Position numbers and translations under genes: made by a program
Assembly: GCA_022827095.1 (NCBI GenBank)
Contig: JAJDTP010000002.1
Location: 1 to 56,162, forward strand
Direction: 5' to 3'
From: Dehalococcoidia bacterium
GTDB taxonomy: Bacteria; Chloroflexota; Dehalococcoidia; Lucifugimonadales; UBA3495
DNA: 56,162 nucleotides
The notes under the pieces: generated by a model
What the model was told of the DNA's origin: nothing
Databases searched by the model: none
Seen by the model: only the letters and a program-made list of their open reading frames with translations
Part shown: in pieces, positions 7,505 through 16,700 of the stretch
Position numbering within the stretch: the first letter of the stretch is position 1
Layout of the letters: every line of letters begins with the position of its first letter

Positions 7505-9877
7505 TTACACGCCTTTATCCATCCAATATCCGATGCGTCGTTTGGTGAAGATGTACTTGGGATCGCCAGCGTCGTCGCCCAGTTTGCGACGCAGCCTCCT
7601 GACGATGGCGCGCACTGGACCCGAGTTGCCGGAGTGGTCGTAGCCCCAAACCCTTTGCACCAGCTGTTCATGGGTCATGATCCTGCCCGCGTTGGCCGCG
7701 AGTTCGGCGAGCACCCGGTATTCGAAAGCTGTCAGCTCCAGAGGGTAGCCGGCCAGTGATGCTCTTCTTTCCGTGTAGTGAACCGTCAGGTCGCCCATGA
7801 CAAAAGGTTCCGCCTGGGCCGAGTAGCTCGGCGTTGCGTGCCGTCGACGCAGGGCCGCGTGGATTCTCGCCGTAAGCTCAGTGGGCGAGAACGGCTTGAC
7901 CACGTAGTCGGCCGCTCCCATCTCGAAGGCTCTGGCGATAATCTGATCCTGACCGTACGCGGAAAGGAAGATGACCGGCACCTCGGAGAGAGCGGGAACG
8001 GTCTGCATCAACTCAATCCCGTCAGTTCCCGGAAGCATGAGGTCCAGCAAAACAAGGTGCGGTTCCTCCTCGTCCACGAGTCTGGTCACCTCATCTGGGT
8101 TGCCGGTAACAACCGGAGTGAAACCCGCCTTCGTCAGGAGGTCCCGCACGTAGCGGAGCGCTTGCGGGTCGTCTTCGACCACCAGGATGCGCGAACGGAA
8201 GTCGGCCCGCCCCGCCCCACGAAGCGCTCCCCGGCGTCCCCTGTTCCGGGAGACGGCTGGGGCGACCTCGGCGATGGGAAGCGTAAAGGCGAAGCGCGCT
8301 CCCAGGCCAGGCCCATCACTCTCCGCCCAGATGCGTCCGCCGTGGGCCTCGACGATGCCCTTGCAAATCGCCAGCCCCAGGCCGGTATCTCCGCCCTGGT
8401 CCTCCGCCTCGAGACGTGAGAACTTCCGAAACAGTTGGGGAATCCGTTCGGCCGGGATGCCACGGCCCTCGTCTATGACCGAAACCTTAACGTGGGGCCC
8501 TTCCGCCTCACCGGTGATCCGAATGGCTGTTGCATCCGAAGAGTGCCTGGAGGCATTGGACAGGAGGTTGTTGATCACCTGGACGATGCGCCGCCGGTCC
8601 GCCATTGCCTCCGGAAGGCTCGCAGGCAGCTCCACGCGGATGTTGTTCCTTCCTCCCGCGGAAAGGTAGAGGCCCTTGGCCTCGTCGGTGAGGGCAGCCA
8701 ATTCCGTCGGCTCCGGAGCGACCGACAACGCCCCCGTTTCGATGCGAGCCACGTCCAGGAGCTCACCGATCAAGTCCCGCATCCGGTTGGTCTGGGTGTC
8801 GATGATCCGGTGAAACTGGGCGACCTCGGCGGGGTCCAGGGACGCGGTGGGATCCAGCAGGTTGGAAACGGATCCCTTGACCGAGGTCAGCGGAGCCCGC
8901 AGCTCGTGGCTGACCATCGCCAGGAACTCGGCCCGCAATCGCTCCGTCTCTTCCAGAGGGGTCATGTCCTGCATCGTGACGACGAACGACTCGACCACAC
9001 CCTCCCGGGAGTGAATGGGGGTGGCATTGATCAGGATGGTCACGCTGCGACCGTCAGGAACCCGGATGACGACCTCCTCAGTGCGAATTCGCTGGCCGGC
9101 GGCCATCGCCTCGGCCAAGGGCAGTTCCCGCAACGAGTACTCCCGGCCGTCAGCCCGCTGGAAGGTGAGCACGGCCAGGAGCTCATCCAAGGGGCCACCC
9201 GGGTCGTGCAGGGCGCTCGCGATCCTTTCCGTCTCCCGGTTGTATGACATCAGGGCTCCGGTCCTGGCGTCAAACACTGCCACGCCGACTGGGGACGTGT
9301 CGATCAGGGCCTCGACGTCGGCCCGGGCCCGCTGTTCGCGGCGATGCTGGCGGGCGTTGGCGATGACCAGTGCCGCCTGCGATGCGAACATTACCAGCGT
9401 TTCCTCGTCCTCCCGGGTGAACTCCTGGCCCGCCTCGCCCTTAGTCAAGTAGATCGTGCCGGAGACAACTCCGCCATGGAGGATCGGCGCCACCAGCAGC
9501 GACGTCACCAAGACCGAGGGGAGAAACTCCGGTAGGCCCAGGTTTCCAAACAGGGTCGCCACGTCCGCCACCCGCAGGGGAGCGTCGAGCCCGCTGAGAT
9601 ACTCGAAAAACGGGCGGCCCTCCGGCATATCCCAGAGGCCCTGGTGCTCCGTCTGGCTCATCCCCGAAACGATGAAGTCGGGCATCCGCCCCTCCTCGCC
9701 CAGGATCGTCATCGCCGCATAGCGGGCGCCGGTCAGCGCCCGCGCGTTATCCACCACGCTCTGCAGCACCGCATCGAATTCAAGGCTTCCGTTGATGCGC
9801 AGGCTCGCCTGGCTCAACTGGGTCAGGCGCTCCCGGAGGCCATCCACCTCTTGCTGTAACTCGGTCGCGCTCTTCAT
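7505..9877 (-). CDS. Fused GAF-PAS histidine kinase / receiver / OmpR-type winged-helix regulator
   Basis: A whole two-component pathway in one soluble chain. Numbered from ATG 9877 (790 aa): coiled start, GAF about 20-180, PAS about 187-305, HisKA with SHELRAP and phospho-acceptor His324, HATPase with NNLLSNASRH, DEGRGIP and GLGLAI (about 425-535), receiver about 563-680 with Asp612 and Lys661, and an OmpR/PhoB-type winged helix at about 692-790 ending RRIGYW. There is no membrane segment, so the signal is cytosolic. Longer starts exist up to 10000, but homologous kinases begin near this Met, and the longest start would place the shared cis element (9988-10036) inside the gene. It is the likely regulator of the surface-protein genes (inference). 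Confidence 0.85.
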   Translation of the reverse strand: MKSATELQQEVDGLRERLTQLSQASLRINGSLEFDAVLQSVVDNARALTGARYAAMTILGEEGRMPDFIVSGMSQTEHQGLWDMPEGRPFFEYLSGLDAPLRVADVATLFGNLGLPEFLPSVLVTSLLVAPILHGGVVSGTIYLTKGEAGQEFTREDEETLVMFASQAALVIANARQHRREQRARADVEALIDTSPVGVAVFDARTGALMSYNRETERIASALHDPGGPLDELLAVLTFQRADGREYSLRELPLAEAMAAGQRIRTEEVVIRVPDGRSVTILINATPIHSREGVVESFVVTMQDMTPLEETERLRAEFLAMVSHELRAPLTSVKGSVSNLLDPTASLDPAEVAQFHRIIDTQTNRMRDLIGELLDVARIETGALSVAPEPTELAALTDEAKGLYLSAGGRNNIRVELPASLPEAMADRRRIVQVINNLLSNASRHSSDATAIRITGEAEGPHVKVSVIDEGRGIPAERIPQLFRKFSRLEAEDQGGDTGLGLAICKGIVEAHGGRIWAESDGPGLGARFAFTLPIAEVAPAVSRNRGRRGALRGAGRADFRSRILVVEDDPQALRYVRDLLTKAGFTPVVTGNPDEVTRLVDEEEPHLVLLDLMLPGTDGIELMQTVPALSEVPVIFLSAYGQDQIIARAFEMGAADYVVKPFSPTELTARIHAALRRRHATPSYSAQAEPFVMGDLTVHYTERRASLAGYPLELTAFEYRVLAELAANAGRIMTHEQLVQRVWGYDHSGNSGPVRAIVRRLRRKLGDDAGDPKYIFTKRRIGYWMDKGV

Positions 9878-9987
9878 TTTTTCCACGCATTGATCGGATG
9901 ACGCACCGACGCTGTGTCGCATTTTGGCCGGAGAGAGACACGCGCCTTTATGACGAGCCATCATATCATCGGTTCCCAAATGTTTCA

Positions 9988-10036
9988 CGCAAATTATCAC
10001 CGTAATCCAACCATATGTAACGGTGCAATCATATTT
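9988..10036 (+). promoter_or_regulatory. Shared cis element, site 4 (between the kinase gene and the M60 peptidase region)
   Basis: ACGCAAATTATCACCGTAAT is followed by TGTAACGGT and CAATCATATTTG. The half-site cores lie at 9996, 10017 and 10028, spaced 21 and 11 bp, as at sites 1 and 3. It reads toward the plus-strand peptidase gene, from which a TnpB remnant now separates it, and it lies about 110-160 bp before the kinase start on the other strand. It may therefore serve either gene and would allow kinase autoregulation. Confidence 0.5.
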
Positions 10037-10177
10037 GCGGTGTACCGTTTGGGGGCGAAGATTTGGGGAAAGGAACCTGGCGGGTTAACGTTCTATGCGG
10101 TCGCTCCTTGCCCCCTCTCACCAACCTGACCAGCTCGGCAACCGGCACTGTTGCCGACCCCGGCGCCAACGTCCGGG

Positions 10178-10560
10178 CCAACGCCGGTCTCAACCGCTCT
10201 TTGCTGGAACAAAACTTGGGACACCTCACGACGCAACTGACCTACCAGGCAGCATGGGCCGGTAGGATGCTCGTCAAGGTTCCAGTGTCCCTTTCCACCA
10301 GGACCTTTTCCCGGCGCCTCACCGTGGGCGAAGGTCCGGCTAGTGACCGCACCTTCCGTTGCCTGACGTGCGGTTTTGCTGCCGACCGGGACGAGAACGT
10401 CGCGCTCAACATGCTGCGTCTCACCTGCGAAGCGCTGGGTGTCGATACGGAGAACGCTCAGCCCACACTTTTGGGCGGGCCGCCAACAAATGCCCCCGTT
10501 TCTTTCCTGAGAGCCGGTAATTCGGCTCGGCACGCCGACAGGAACACTTCAGGCGACCGC
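10178..10560 (+). pseudogene. C-terminal remnant of a TnpB (IS200/IS605 OrfB) gene
   Basis: The reading frame contains NAGLNRSLLEQNLGHL, a TYQAAWAGRMLVKVP strand-helix pair, the second zinc-ribbon half FRCLTCGFAADRDENVALN and a short tail. These are the last 100 or so residues of TnpB nucleases. The first zinc-ribbon half (usually CSxCG) is degraded to FSRRL, and no upstream RuvC Asp/Glu segments are present. It belongs to a different TnpB lineage from the one at 21071. It separates shared cis element site 4 from the M60 gene. Confidence 0.75.
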
Positions 10561-10648
10561 GTCATGCGGACCGCCATAGTGCGCGAATTCCCAGTCCCTG
10601 AACGGCATATCTCGCGCCGGTTCAAACTGAGGTACTACCCAAGGGAGT

Positions 10649-13246
10649 ATGGCATTGACATCAGTAACCGCAGCAGTCTGGAAATGGCAATCGCCCCGGT
10701 TCTGGACCGCCATTCTCATGTTCCTAGCGATAGCCGCACTGGTCGGTTGCGATGACACCTCGGGGATACCGCCGGCGGCGTCCGATCCGGCAATTCGGAC
10801 GCCTCCAATCACGCCGACCAAAGCCGCGACTCCAAGCCCCGTGAGTGTCCCGACGCCCACAACCGAGCTGATGCCCACCGCGACTACTACTGTGCCCCGG
10901 TCTCCGGCGCCGGCATCCGCGGCGAAACACACACCTAAACCGACGGCGCCGCCTTCGCCGACCGTTACTCATCGACCCACATCCACACCTTCGCCGACGC
11001 CTACTCGTTTGCCAACGACAACGCATTCTCCGACACCCACCCGTCCGGCGGCAATAACGCCGGCGAAGGGCGCTGACGGCGGTTCTGGCGGGGACGATTT
11101 GAACTCGTTGCTCAGGGGTGTGGCTGAGATCAGCGTGCCCGGCATACCGGGCCCCTTGTGCGTTTATGGGTCAGAAACCCTCCCCGTTTTCACCGATACC
11201 ATGCGGGGAGGCCTGAGGGCTCCAGTGGCGGCCGCAGGCCGTTGGCAGGACGGCAGGGTCGTCGCGCTGGGGCACGATGGCTACTTCCTGCGCGCGGAAC
11301 TCGAAACATTGGACACCGGACGCTTCATCGCGAACGCTTTGCGCTGGGCCGCTGGGGAAGGCACTTCCGATCTCCGCATTGGAGTCGTAAACGCTCCGCA
11401 ACTGCTTGGTTGGCTTGAGGAGGCTGGTCATGAAGCCGTCGAGGTCTCACTGACGGACGATTCTCTGGATAATATCGATGTTCTGGCCCTGATAGCATGG
11501 AATCAAAGCGGACCTGAGATCGAAGTCCTTTCGGCATTCGTGCGCGGCGGCGGTGGCCTCGTCGCGGTGAATACGGGCTGGGGATGGGCGCAGTTGAACC
11601 CGGACCTGGATCCGGGCACCGAACATGCGGGCAACCAGCTGTTGGCCCCGGCCGGGATCCAGTGGTCCTTCGACTGGTTCGCCGGCGCGGCCGGTCGAGG
11701 CTATGCCGTTGATAGAGACGGCCTTGGCCCGGTGGACCTGGGCAAGGCTCTTGACGCCGTCCAAGCGCACGCCACGGGCAGCCTGGAATTCACCGACTTG
11801 GAAATTGGCCAGTTCGCGGAGATTTTGGAGTACACCGTTCGCTGTGTGCCGGCGGACGACACACTGCTTCGGCCACGGCTGCGCGCCTTGTCAGAGGATC
11901 TCGAGCAGGGCCGCCGCTGGCCCTCAGAATCGCGACCGGTGGGTAAAGACGACGTCTTGGATCGGTTGGCCGCCAATCTGTTCACATCGGAACATCTACG
12001 AACGCCTCCGGAACACGTCCGGGCGCATCCTGCGGCCGCGGACTTCCCTGGCGCGGTCCCGGTCGATGCGCCGCGGGTCAAGCGCAGCATTACCATAAAC
12101 ACCTCCGTGCCTCGTTGGCACTCCACCGGCCTGTATGCCGCCCCGGGCGAATTGATCACAGTGGTCATGAACGAGGAAGCGGCCGATGCTGGTGGTTTTT
12201 TCGTGCGAGTTGGCGCCCATACCGACAGCATATGGCACCGCCCTGAGTGGACGCGCATGCCCGAGATCAGCCGCAGATTCCCGGTATCCACGACGACCAC
12301 CGCGGTGGCCAATGCCTTCGGCGGACTGCTCTACATTGAGGTTCCGCCCAACATCAACCTGGGGTGGATCGACGTCGAGATCGACGGGGCCGTGGCTGCG
12401 CCCATCTTGGTATTGGGCGAAACGGACCTGGATACTTGGCGCAGCGAAATCCGCCATGCGCCAGCGCCTTGGGCGGAGATCGTCGGGCGGAACATGATTG
12501 TCACCACTCGGGCCTCCGAAGTACGCGACCTCGATGACCCGGACTCGGTGGCAGAGACCTGGGATCGCGCGCTCGACCTCAGCGCGGAACTGGCGGCCTG
12601 GGATGCGGCGGACCGCACCAGCCCGGAGCGCTTCGTCGTGGACCGGCAGATCTCGGTCGGATACATGCACGCCGGGTATCCGATAATGGCCCACATGGAT
12701 CAGCAGGCGAACCTGGTGAACACGGAGCACCTGAGATCGGAGTGCAACTGGGGCTTTTACCACGAGGTGGGCCACAATCATCAGGAAGGCGACTGGACGT
12801 TTGATGGAACGACTGAGGTCACCGTGAATTTGTTCACGCTCTACGTCTACGAGTTCCTGTGCGGGATACCGGTGTCGGAGAACCCCAGGGGGTCCGCATC
12901 ATTCCAATCCTCCCAGATGGCGAGCTACGATTTTGACGACCCCGACTTCGAGCAGTGGAAGCGGGAGCCATTCCTGGCCCTGGTTATGTACGAGCAGTTG
13001 CAACAGGCCTTCGGTTGGGAGGCGTTTCGGGAGGTGTTTGCCACCTACCGGGCCCTGCCTGACGACAGACGCCCGAAGAGCGACCACGGGAAGCGCGATC
13101 TGTGGCTCGTGCTGTTCTCGCGTCAGGTTGGCCGGAACCTCGGCCCGTTCTTCCAAGCGTGGGGCGTGCCGACGTCGCCGGTGGCTCGGGAGTCCGTCGC
13201 AGACCTGCCCGTGTGGCTGCCGGCCGGTTTTCCGCCTGGCCGTTAG
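10649..13246 (+). CDS. M60-like (enhancin/mucinase type) zinc metallopeptidase lipoprotein (865 aa)
   Basis: A hydrophobic N-terminus ends in a lipobox (ALVGC, Cys34), so the protein should be lipid-anchored. Residues about 40-140 form a Pro/Thr/Ser-rich stalk. A domain at about 150-400 has a glutamine-amidotransferase-like look (SAFVRGGGGLVAVNTGWGW). A beta-sandwich (TGLYAAPGELITV) precedes the catalytic domain with HEVGHN (His705, Glu706, His709) and a downstream Glu723 in FDGTTEVTVN, the gluzincin layout of M60. Family members cleave mucin-like glycoproteins, so host glycoprotein processing is the likely role. The last 115 bp of the gene are duplicated at 20816-20932. Confidence 0.85.
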   Translation: MALTSVTAAVWKWQSPRFWTAILMFLAIAALVGCDDTSGIPPAASDPAIRTPPITPTKAATPSPVSVPTPTTELMPTATTTVPRSPAPASAAKHTPKPTAPPSPTVTHRPTSTPSPTPTRLPTTTHSPTPTRPAAITPAKGADGGSGGDDLNSLLRGVAEISVPGIPGPLCVYGSETLPVFTDTMRGGLRAPVAAAGRWQDGRVVALGHDGYFLRAELETLDTGRFIANALRWAAGEGTSDLRIGVVNAPQLLGWLEEAGHEAVEVSLTDDSLDNIDVLALIAWNQSGPEIEVLSAFVRGGGGLVAVNTGWGWAQLNPDLDPGTEHAGNQLLAPAGIQWSFDWFAGAAGRGYAVDRDGLGPVDLGKALDAVQAHATGSLEFTDLEIGQFAEILEYTVRCVPADDTLLRPRLRALSEDLEQGRRWPSESRPVGKDDVLDRLAANLFTSEHLRTPPEHVRAHPAAADFPGAVPVDAPRVKRSITINTSVPRWHSTGLYAAPGELITVVMNEEAADAGGFFVRVGAHTDSIWHRPEWTRMPEISRRFPVSTTTTAVANAFGGLLYIEVPPNINLGWIDVEIDGAVAAPILVLGETDLDTWRSEIRHAPAPWAEIVGRNMIVTTRASEVRDLDDPDSVAETWDRALDLSAELAAWDAADRTSPERFVVDRQISVGYMHAGYPIMAHMDQQANLVNTEHLRSECNWGFYHEVGHNHQEGDWTFDGTTEVTVNLFTLYVYEFLCGIPVSENPRGSASFQSSQMASYDFDDPDFEQWKREPFLALVMYEQLQQAFGWEAFREVFATYRALPDDRRPKSDHGKRDLWLVLFSRQVGRNLGPFFQAWGVPTSPVARESVADLPVWLPAGFPPGR

Positions 13247-13532
13247 GGTGTCGCGACCTTACCGTCTACGGCAACTATGGGGAACGGATACCAACAATCG
13301 ACGTAGAGAAGGCCCCAAGCGTAGCGACGCAAAAGTCGCGTTGGTGAAGGCGCAAGTCAGTGCTGAAAGTAGGGGCTACCGGTCATTCGTTTCGCCCTGC
13401 GTCCTCGTGGCCATCTCGTTCGCTCAGGCCTGTGGGGCCCGCGTCGGGGCGAACGCCGCCGATTAGTACGGAGGGCCAACAGAGAGACAGGTCGCCCCGG
13501 GCTTGAGCAACAGGCGTGCGAACAGATGCAAT

Positions 13533-13594
13533 ATTACACGTAAATTGTCGCTGTAGTACCAAAATTGTCACGTTCAGATCACACAATTAGCATA
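13533..13594 (+). promoter_or_regulatory. Shared cis element, site 2 (upstream of second giant surface protein)
   Basis: ATTACACGTAAATTGTCGCTG is followed by AATTGTCACGTT and GATCACACAATTAGCATA. The cores lie at 13547, 13567 and 13578, spaced 20 and 11 bp. Here an outer inverted repeat AATTGT/ACAATT (14 bp apart) is also visible, so a dyad-binding regulator of CRP type is an alternative to tandem PhoB-like binding. The flanking DNA from about 13395 to the start codon is a diverged copy of 2050-2388. Confidence 0.6.
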
Positions 13595-13699
13595 TTGTGT
13601 TTAGCCGACCTTCGCAGCGACGAGGCTCAAGCCAAGGTTATTGGTGGCGAGCGGCGGAGGCGGGAAGACGCGCGCAGTCCGCAGGATAACGGGCGTCGC

Positions 13700-13742
13700 C
13701 CATCGGTCAATATGCATGGCCCGTAATGGCGGGCTGAGATGG
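13700..13742 (+). promoter_or_regulatory. 5' leader hairpin overlapping the Shine-Dalgarno sequence, copy 2
   Basis: The arrangement matches 2335-2377: CCATC-GG-TCA pairs with TGA-GATGG around an inner stem GCCCG/CGGGC (perfect here, G-T in copy 1). The last G residues of the outer stem belong to the GGAG ribosome site at 13741-13744, 8 nt before ATG 13753. The surrounding leader (GGAGGCGGGAAGA and GTCCGCAGGATA) is also conserved between the copies. Confidence 0.45.
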
Positions 13743-13752
13743 AGCTATAACG

Positions 13753-16700
13753 ATGCAGATGAAGGATAACGGAACGATTGCGCGCGCAACCCTATTGCGA
13801 GTATTGACGGCAGTTGCCGCCTTGGCGGCCCTCACGGCGGTTTCCGCTCTCCTGCTGGTGGCTGGCAACCACGTCCAAGCCCAAGGGGAGCGAGGGACCG
13901 TCTCCAACCTCAGCCTCTCAAGCCCCAACGCGGGCGAGCTGGTCATATCCTGGGACGCGCCCGACGAGACTCCCACGGACTACCGGGTCGTCTGGGCACC
14001 GTCCGGCGAGGGCTTTCCCTCGTGGAAAGACGCCAACACCTCCGGCAAAGGCAATGCCTATCCCAGCACCGCCACCCACGCGGTGAGCGGCCTGGCGTCC
14101 GGCACGGAATACAAGGCGCGCGTACGGGCGCGTTATCGGGACGGCGAGCACGAGGATTCTCCCTGGAGCGGGCCGTGGTCGGGCACGGCAACCATCACCA
14201 TATCCAGCCCGCCGGAACCCACACCGGAACCGACGCCCGAGCCAACCCCGGAGCCGACTCCTGAACCGACGCCGGAACCCCAATCAGGCACGGTGACCGG
14301 TCTGGCCCTTTCCAGCGACAACCCGGGCCAGCTCACCATCTCTTGGGACACGCCCAGAACGGCCCCTGACAGCTACCGCGTCGTCTGGGCGAAAGACGAC
14401 CTGAACTTCCCGTCCTATAGTAACGACAACGAGCCGCACCGGGGCAACGAGTACTCCGGCGGGGATGCCACGTCTATCACGCTGAGCGGGCTGAGCAATG
14501 GCGACACCTTCAAGGTGAAGGCCCGCGCCCGCTACGACAGCGGCGGTGATAACGACGGTTCCTGGAGCGGCCCATGGACGGAAACTCTAAGGGCCCGGGT
14601 GAGCGACGACCCGCCGGCCGCTCCCACCGGCCTCATTGCGGGCGCGGTCTCCCACGATAGCGTCACGCTCACCTGGACGGACCCGCAGGACAGCGCCATC
14701 ACCGGCTACCGGGTGCTGCGGGGAGCGGACACCGCAAGCCTGTCGGTGATAGCGCAGGACACGGGCAGCGCCGTGGCGAGCTACACGGACGACACGGTGT
14801 CCCCGGAGACGAACTACCACTACGCGGTTTCGGCGCTGAGCGTGGACGGGGCTGGTTCCCGCTCCACAGTGAGCGCCACGACGCTTGCCGCGCCTGAGGA
14901 GCCGGAGACGCCGAAAGGGTCCAAAAACACGAGGGCCGCCCCCACCGGGGCGCCCACGATCTCGGTCCCCAACGCGTACCGCGTGCCGGCCGTGCTCACC
15001 GCCGCCAAGGGAACCATCGCCGACGCGGACGGACTGCCGCCCGAGTCAACCTTCAAGTGGCAGTGGGTGCGGGTGGACGGCGGCACGGAGACGGACATCC
15101 CCGGCGCCACCGGCAAGACCTACACGCTGACCGATGCCGACGCGGGCAAGAAGATCAAGATGAAGGTCAGCTTCGCAGACAATGGGAACAACTTCGAGAC
15201 CGTGTCCAGCACTGCCGTCCCCAGCAGCGGCACCGTGCTGGCCCGCGCCGCCTGCGACGCGCCCACTTACACCGGCGGCGCGACTCAGATATGGAGCGGC
15301 ACGGTCACGGTCGGGAAGAGATCGAATGACGTCGGCTTCGTCGCCGATTCCTTCGGCGCGCTGGACAGCAACAAGTTCACTGTCGTGGGGACCGAGTATA
15401 CGATTACCGACCTTTATCTATTCAGAGTCAACCGTTTTCTGTTCAGAACCAGCAACAGCGTACAACAGGCGCACCACGGGAAGCTCACCCTCTACGTGTG
15501 CGACGTGGCACTGCCTCTCTTCAGCGCGGCGAGCCTCTCGGCGGGTACGAAGTGGACGGCAGATTGGCAAGGCCTGAACAACAGCCTCTCCGGTTGGACG
15601 GGCTGGGGCGACCAGGCCGTGCGCACCCTCTATCTCAGCCACGACGACGTCGCGCCCACGGTGGAGAACACGGCGGCAAGCGGCACGAGCCTGACCATCA
15701 CCTTCAACGAGGACCTGGGGGCGGCATCGTCGCTTGCCAACAGCGCCTTCGAGGTGAAGAAGACGCCCTCCGGCGGCTCCAGCCAGACGGCAACGCTGAG
15801 CAGCACAGCCCCAAGCATCAGCGGCAAGACGGTGACCCTCACGCTGGCATCGGCCCTTGCCTCCACGGACGGAAACGTCACGGTGAGATATACCAAGCCA
15901 AGCTCGGGCAACAACAACAAGCTTGCCGACAAGTTCGGCAACGAGGTCGCGACCTTCACTTTCACGGAGGTTCCCTTCGGCGACGCGACCCCGCCGCGGA
16001 ACTTCAAGGCCGTTGGCGGCGACGGCAGGGCGGTGCTCACATGGGACGCCCCGGCAAGCAGCGAGAACGTCACCCACTACGAGTACCGCCATGCAGTCTC
16101 GTTGTTAAGCAACTCCGGCCAGGTGCCTGACGATAGCCCAACCGCCAACCGCGCTGCGCAGGCATTCACCACCGGCAGCGATTCCGCAGCCCTGCCCGGC
16201 ATCACACTTATCGGGGCTTCCTGCTCCACCTGCGGCAACACGGTGACGCTGCATGAAACGTCCAGGACCGGCACAAAGGTCGCCGATTTCACTGCGGTTG
16301 CCACGATTGCAAGCGGGACGCGGAACTACAACCGACTGGTGCTCACGCCGACCACCGCCGTCACCCTCAAGGCCAGCACCACGTACTTCATCGTCACCGC
16401 CAACGACTTAGGGACGGGACGGTGGGAAACAACCGATTCCGATGCCGAGGATGCCGGCGGCGCCACGGGCTGGAGCATCGCCGACGGGAGCGAGCTCTAT
16501 CAATCCGGCACGATGGCCTGGGGAACGTCGACATCAAGCCGGAAGTTCACCGTCTCCGGCGCCCCCACCGAGTGGCAGCAGACCTCCTCGGCCGAGGAGA
16601 GGCGGGCGAAGATCACCGGCCTGACCAACGGCACGCCCTACGCCTTCGAGGTGCGCACCGTAAAGTCCGCGACCAACAAGAGCGCGGCCGCAACCGCAAC

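Noticed and set aside
13730-13742. CTGAGATG in the leader, recalling the thi-box of TPP riboswitches
   Set aside because: The other TPP elements (ACCTGATCTGGATAATGCCAGC region and P2-P5 layout) are absent; the gene is a surface protein, not thiamine metabolism.
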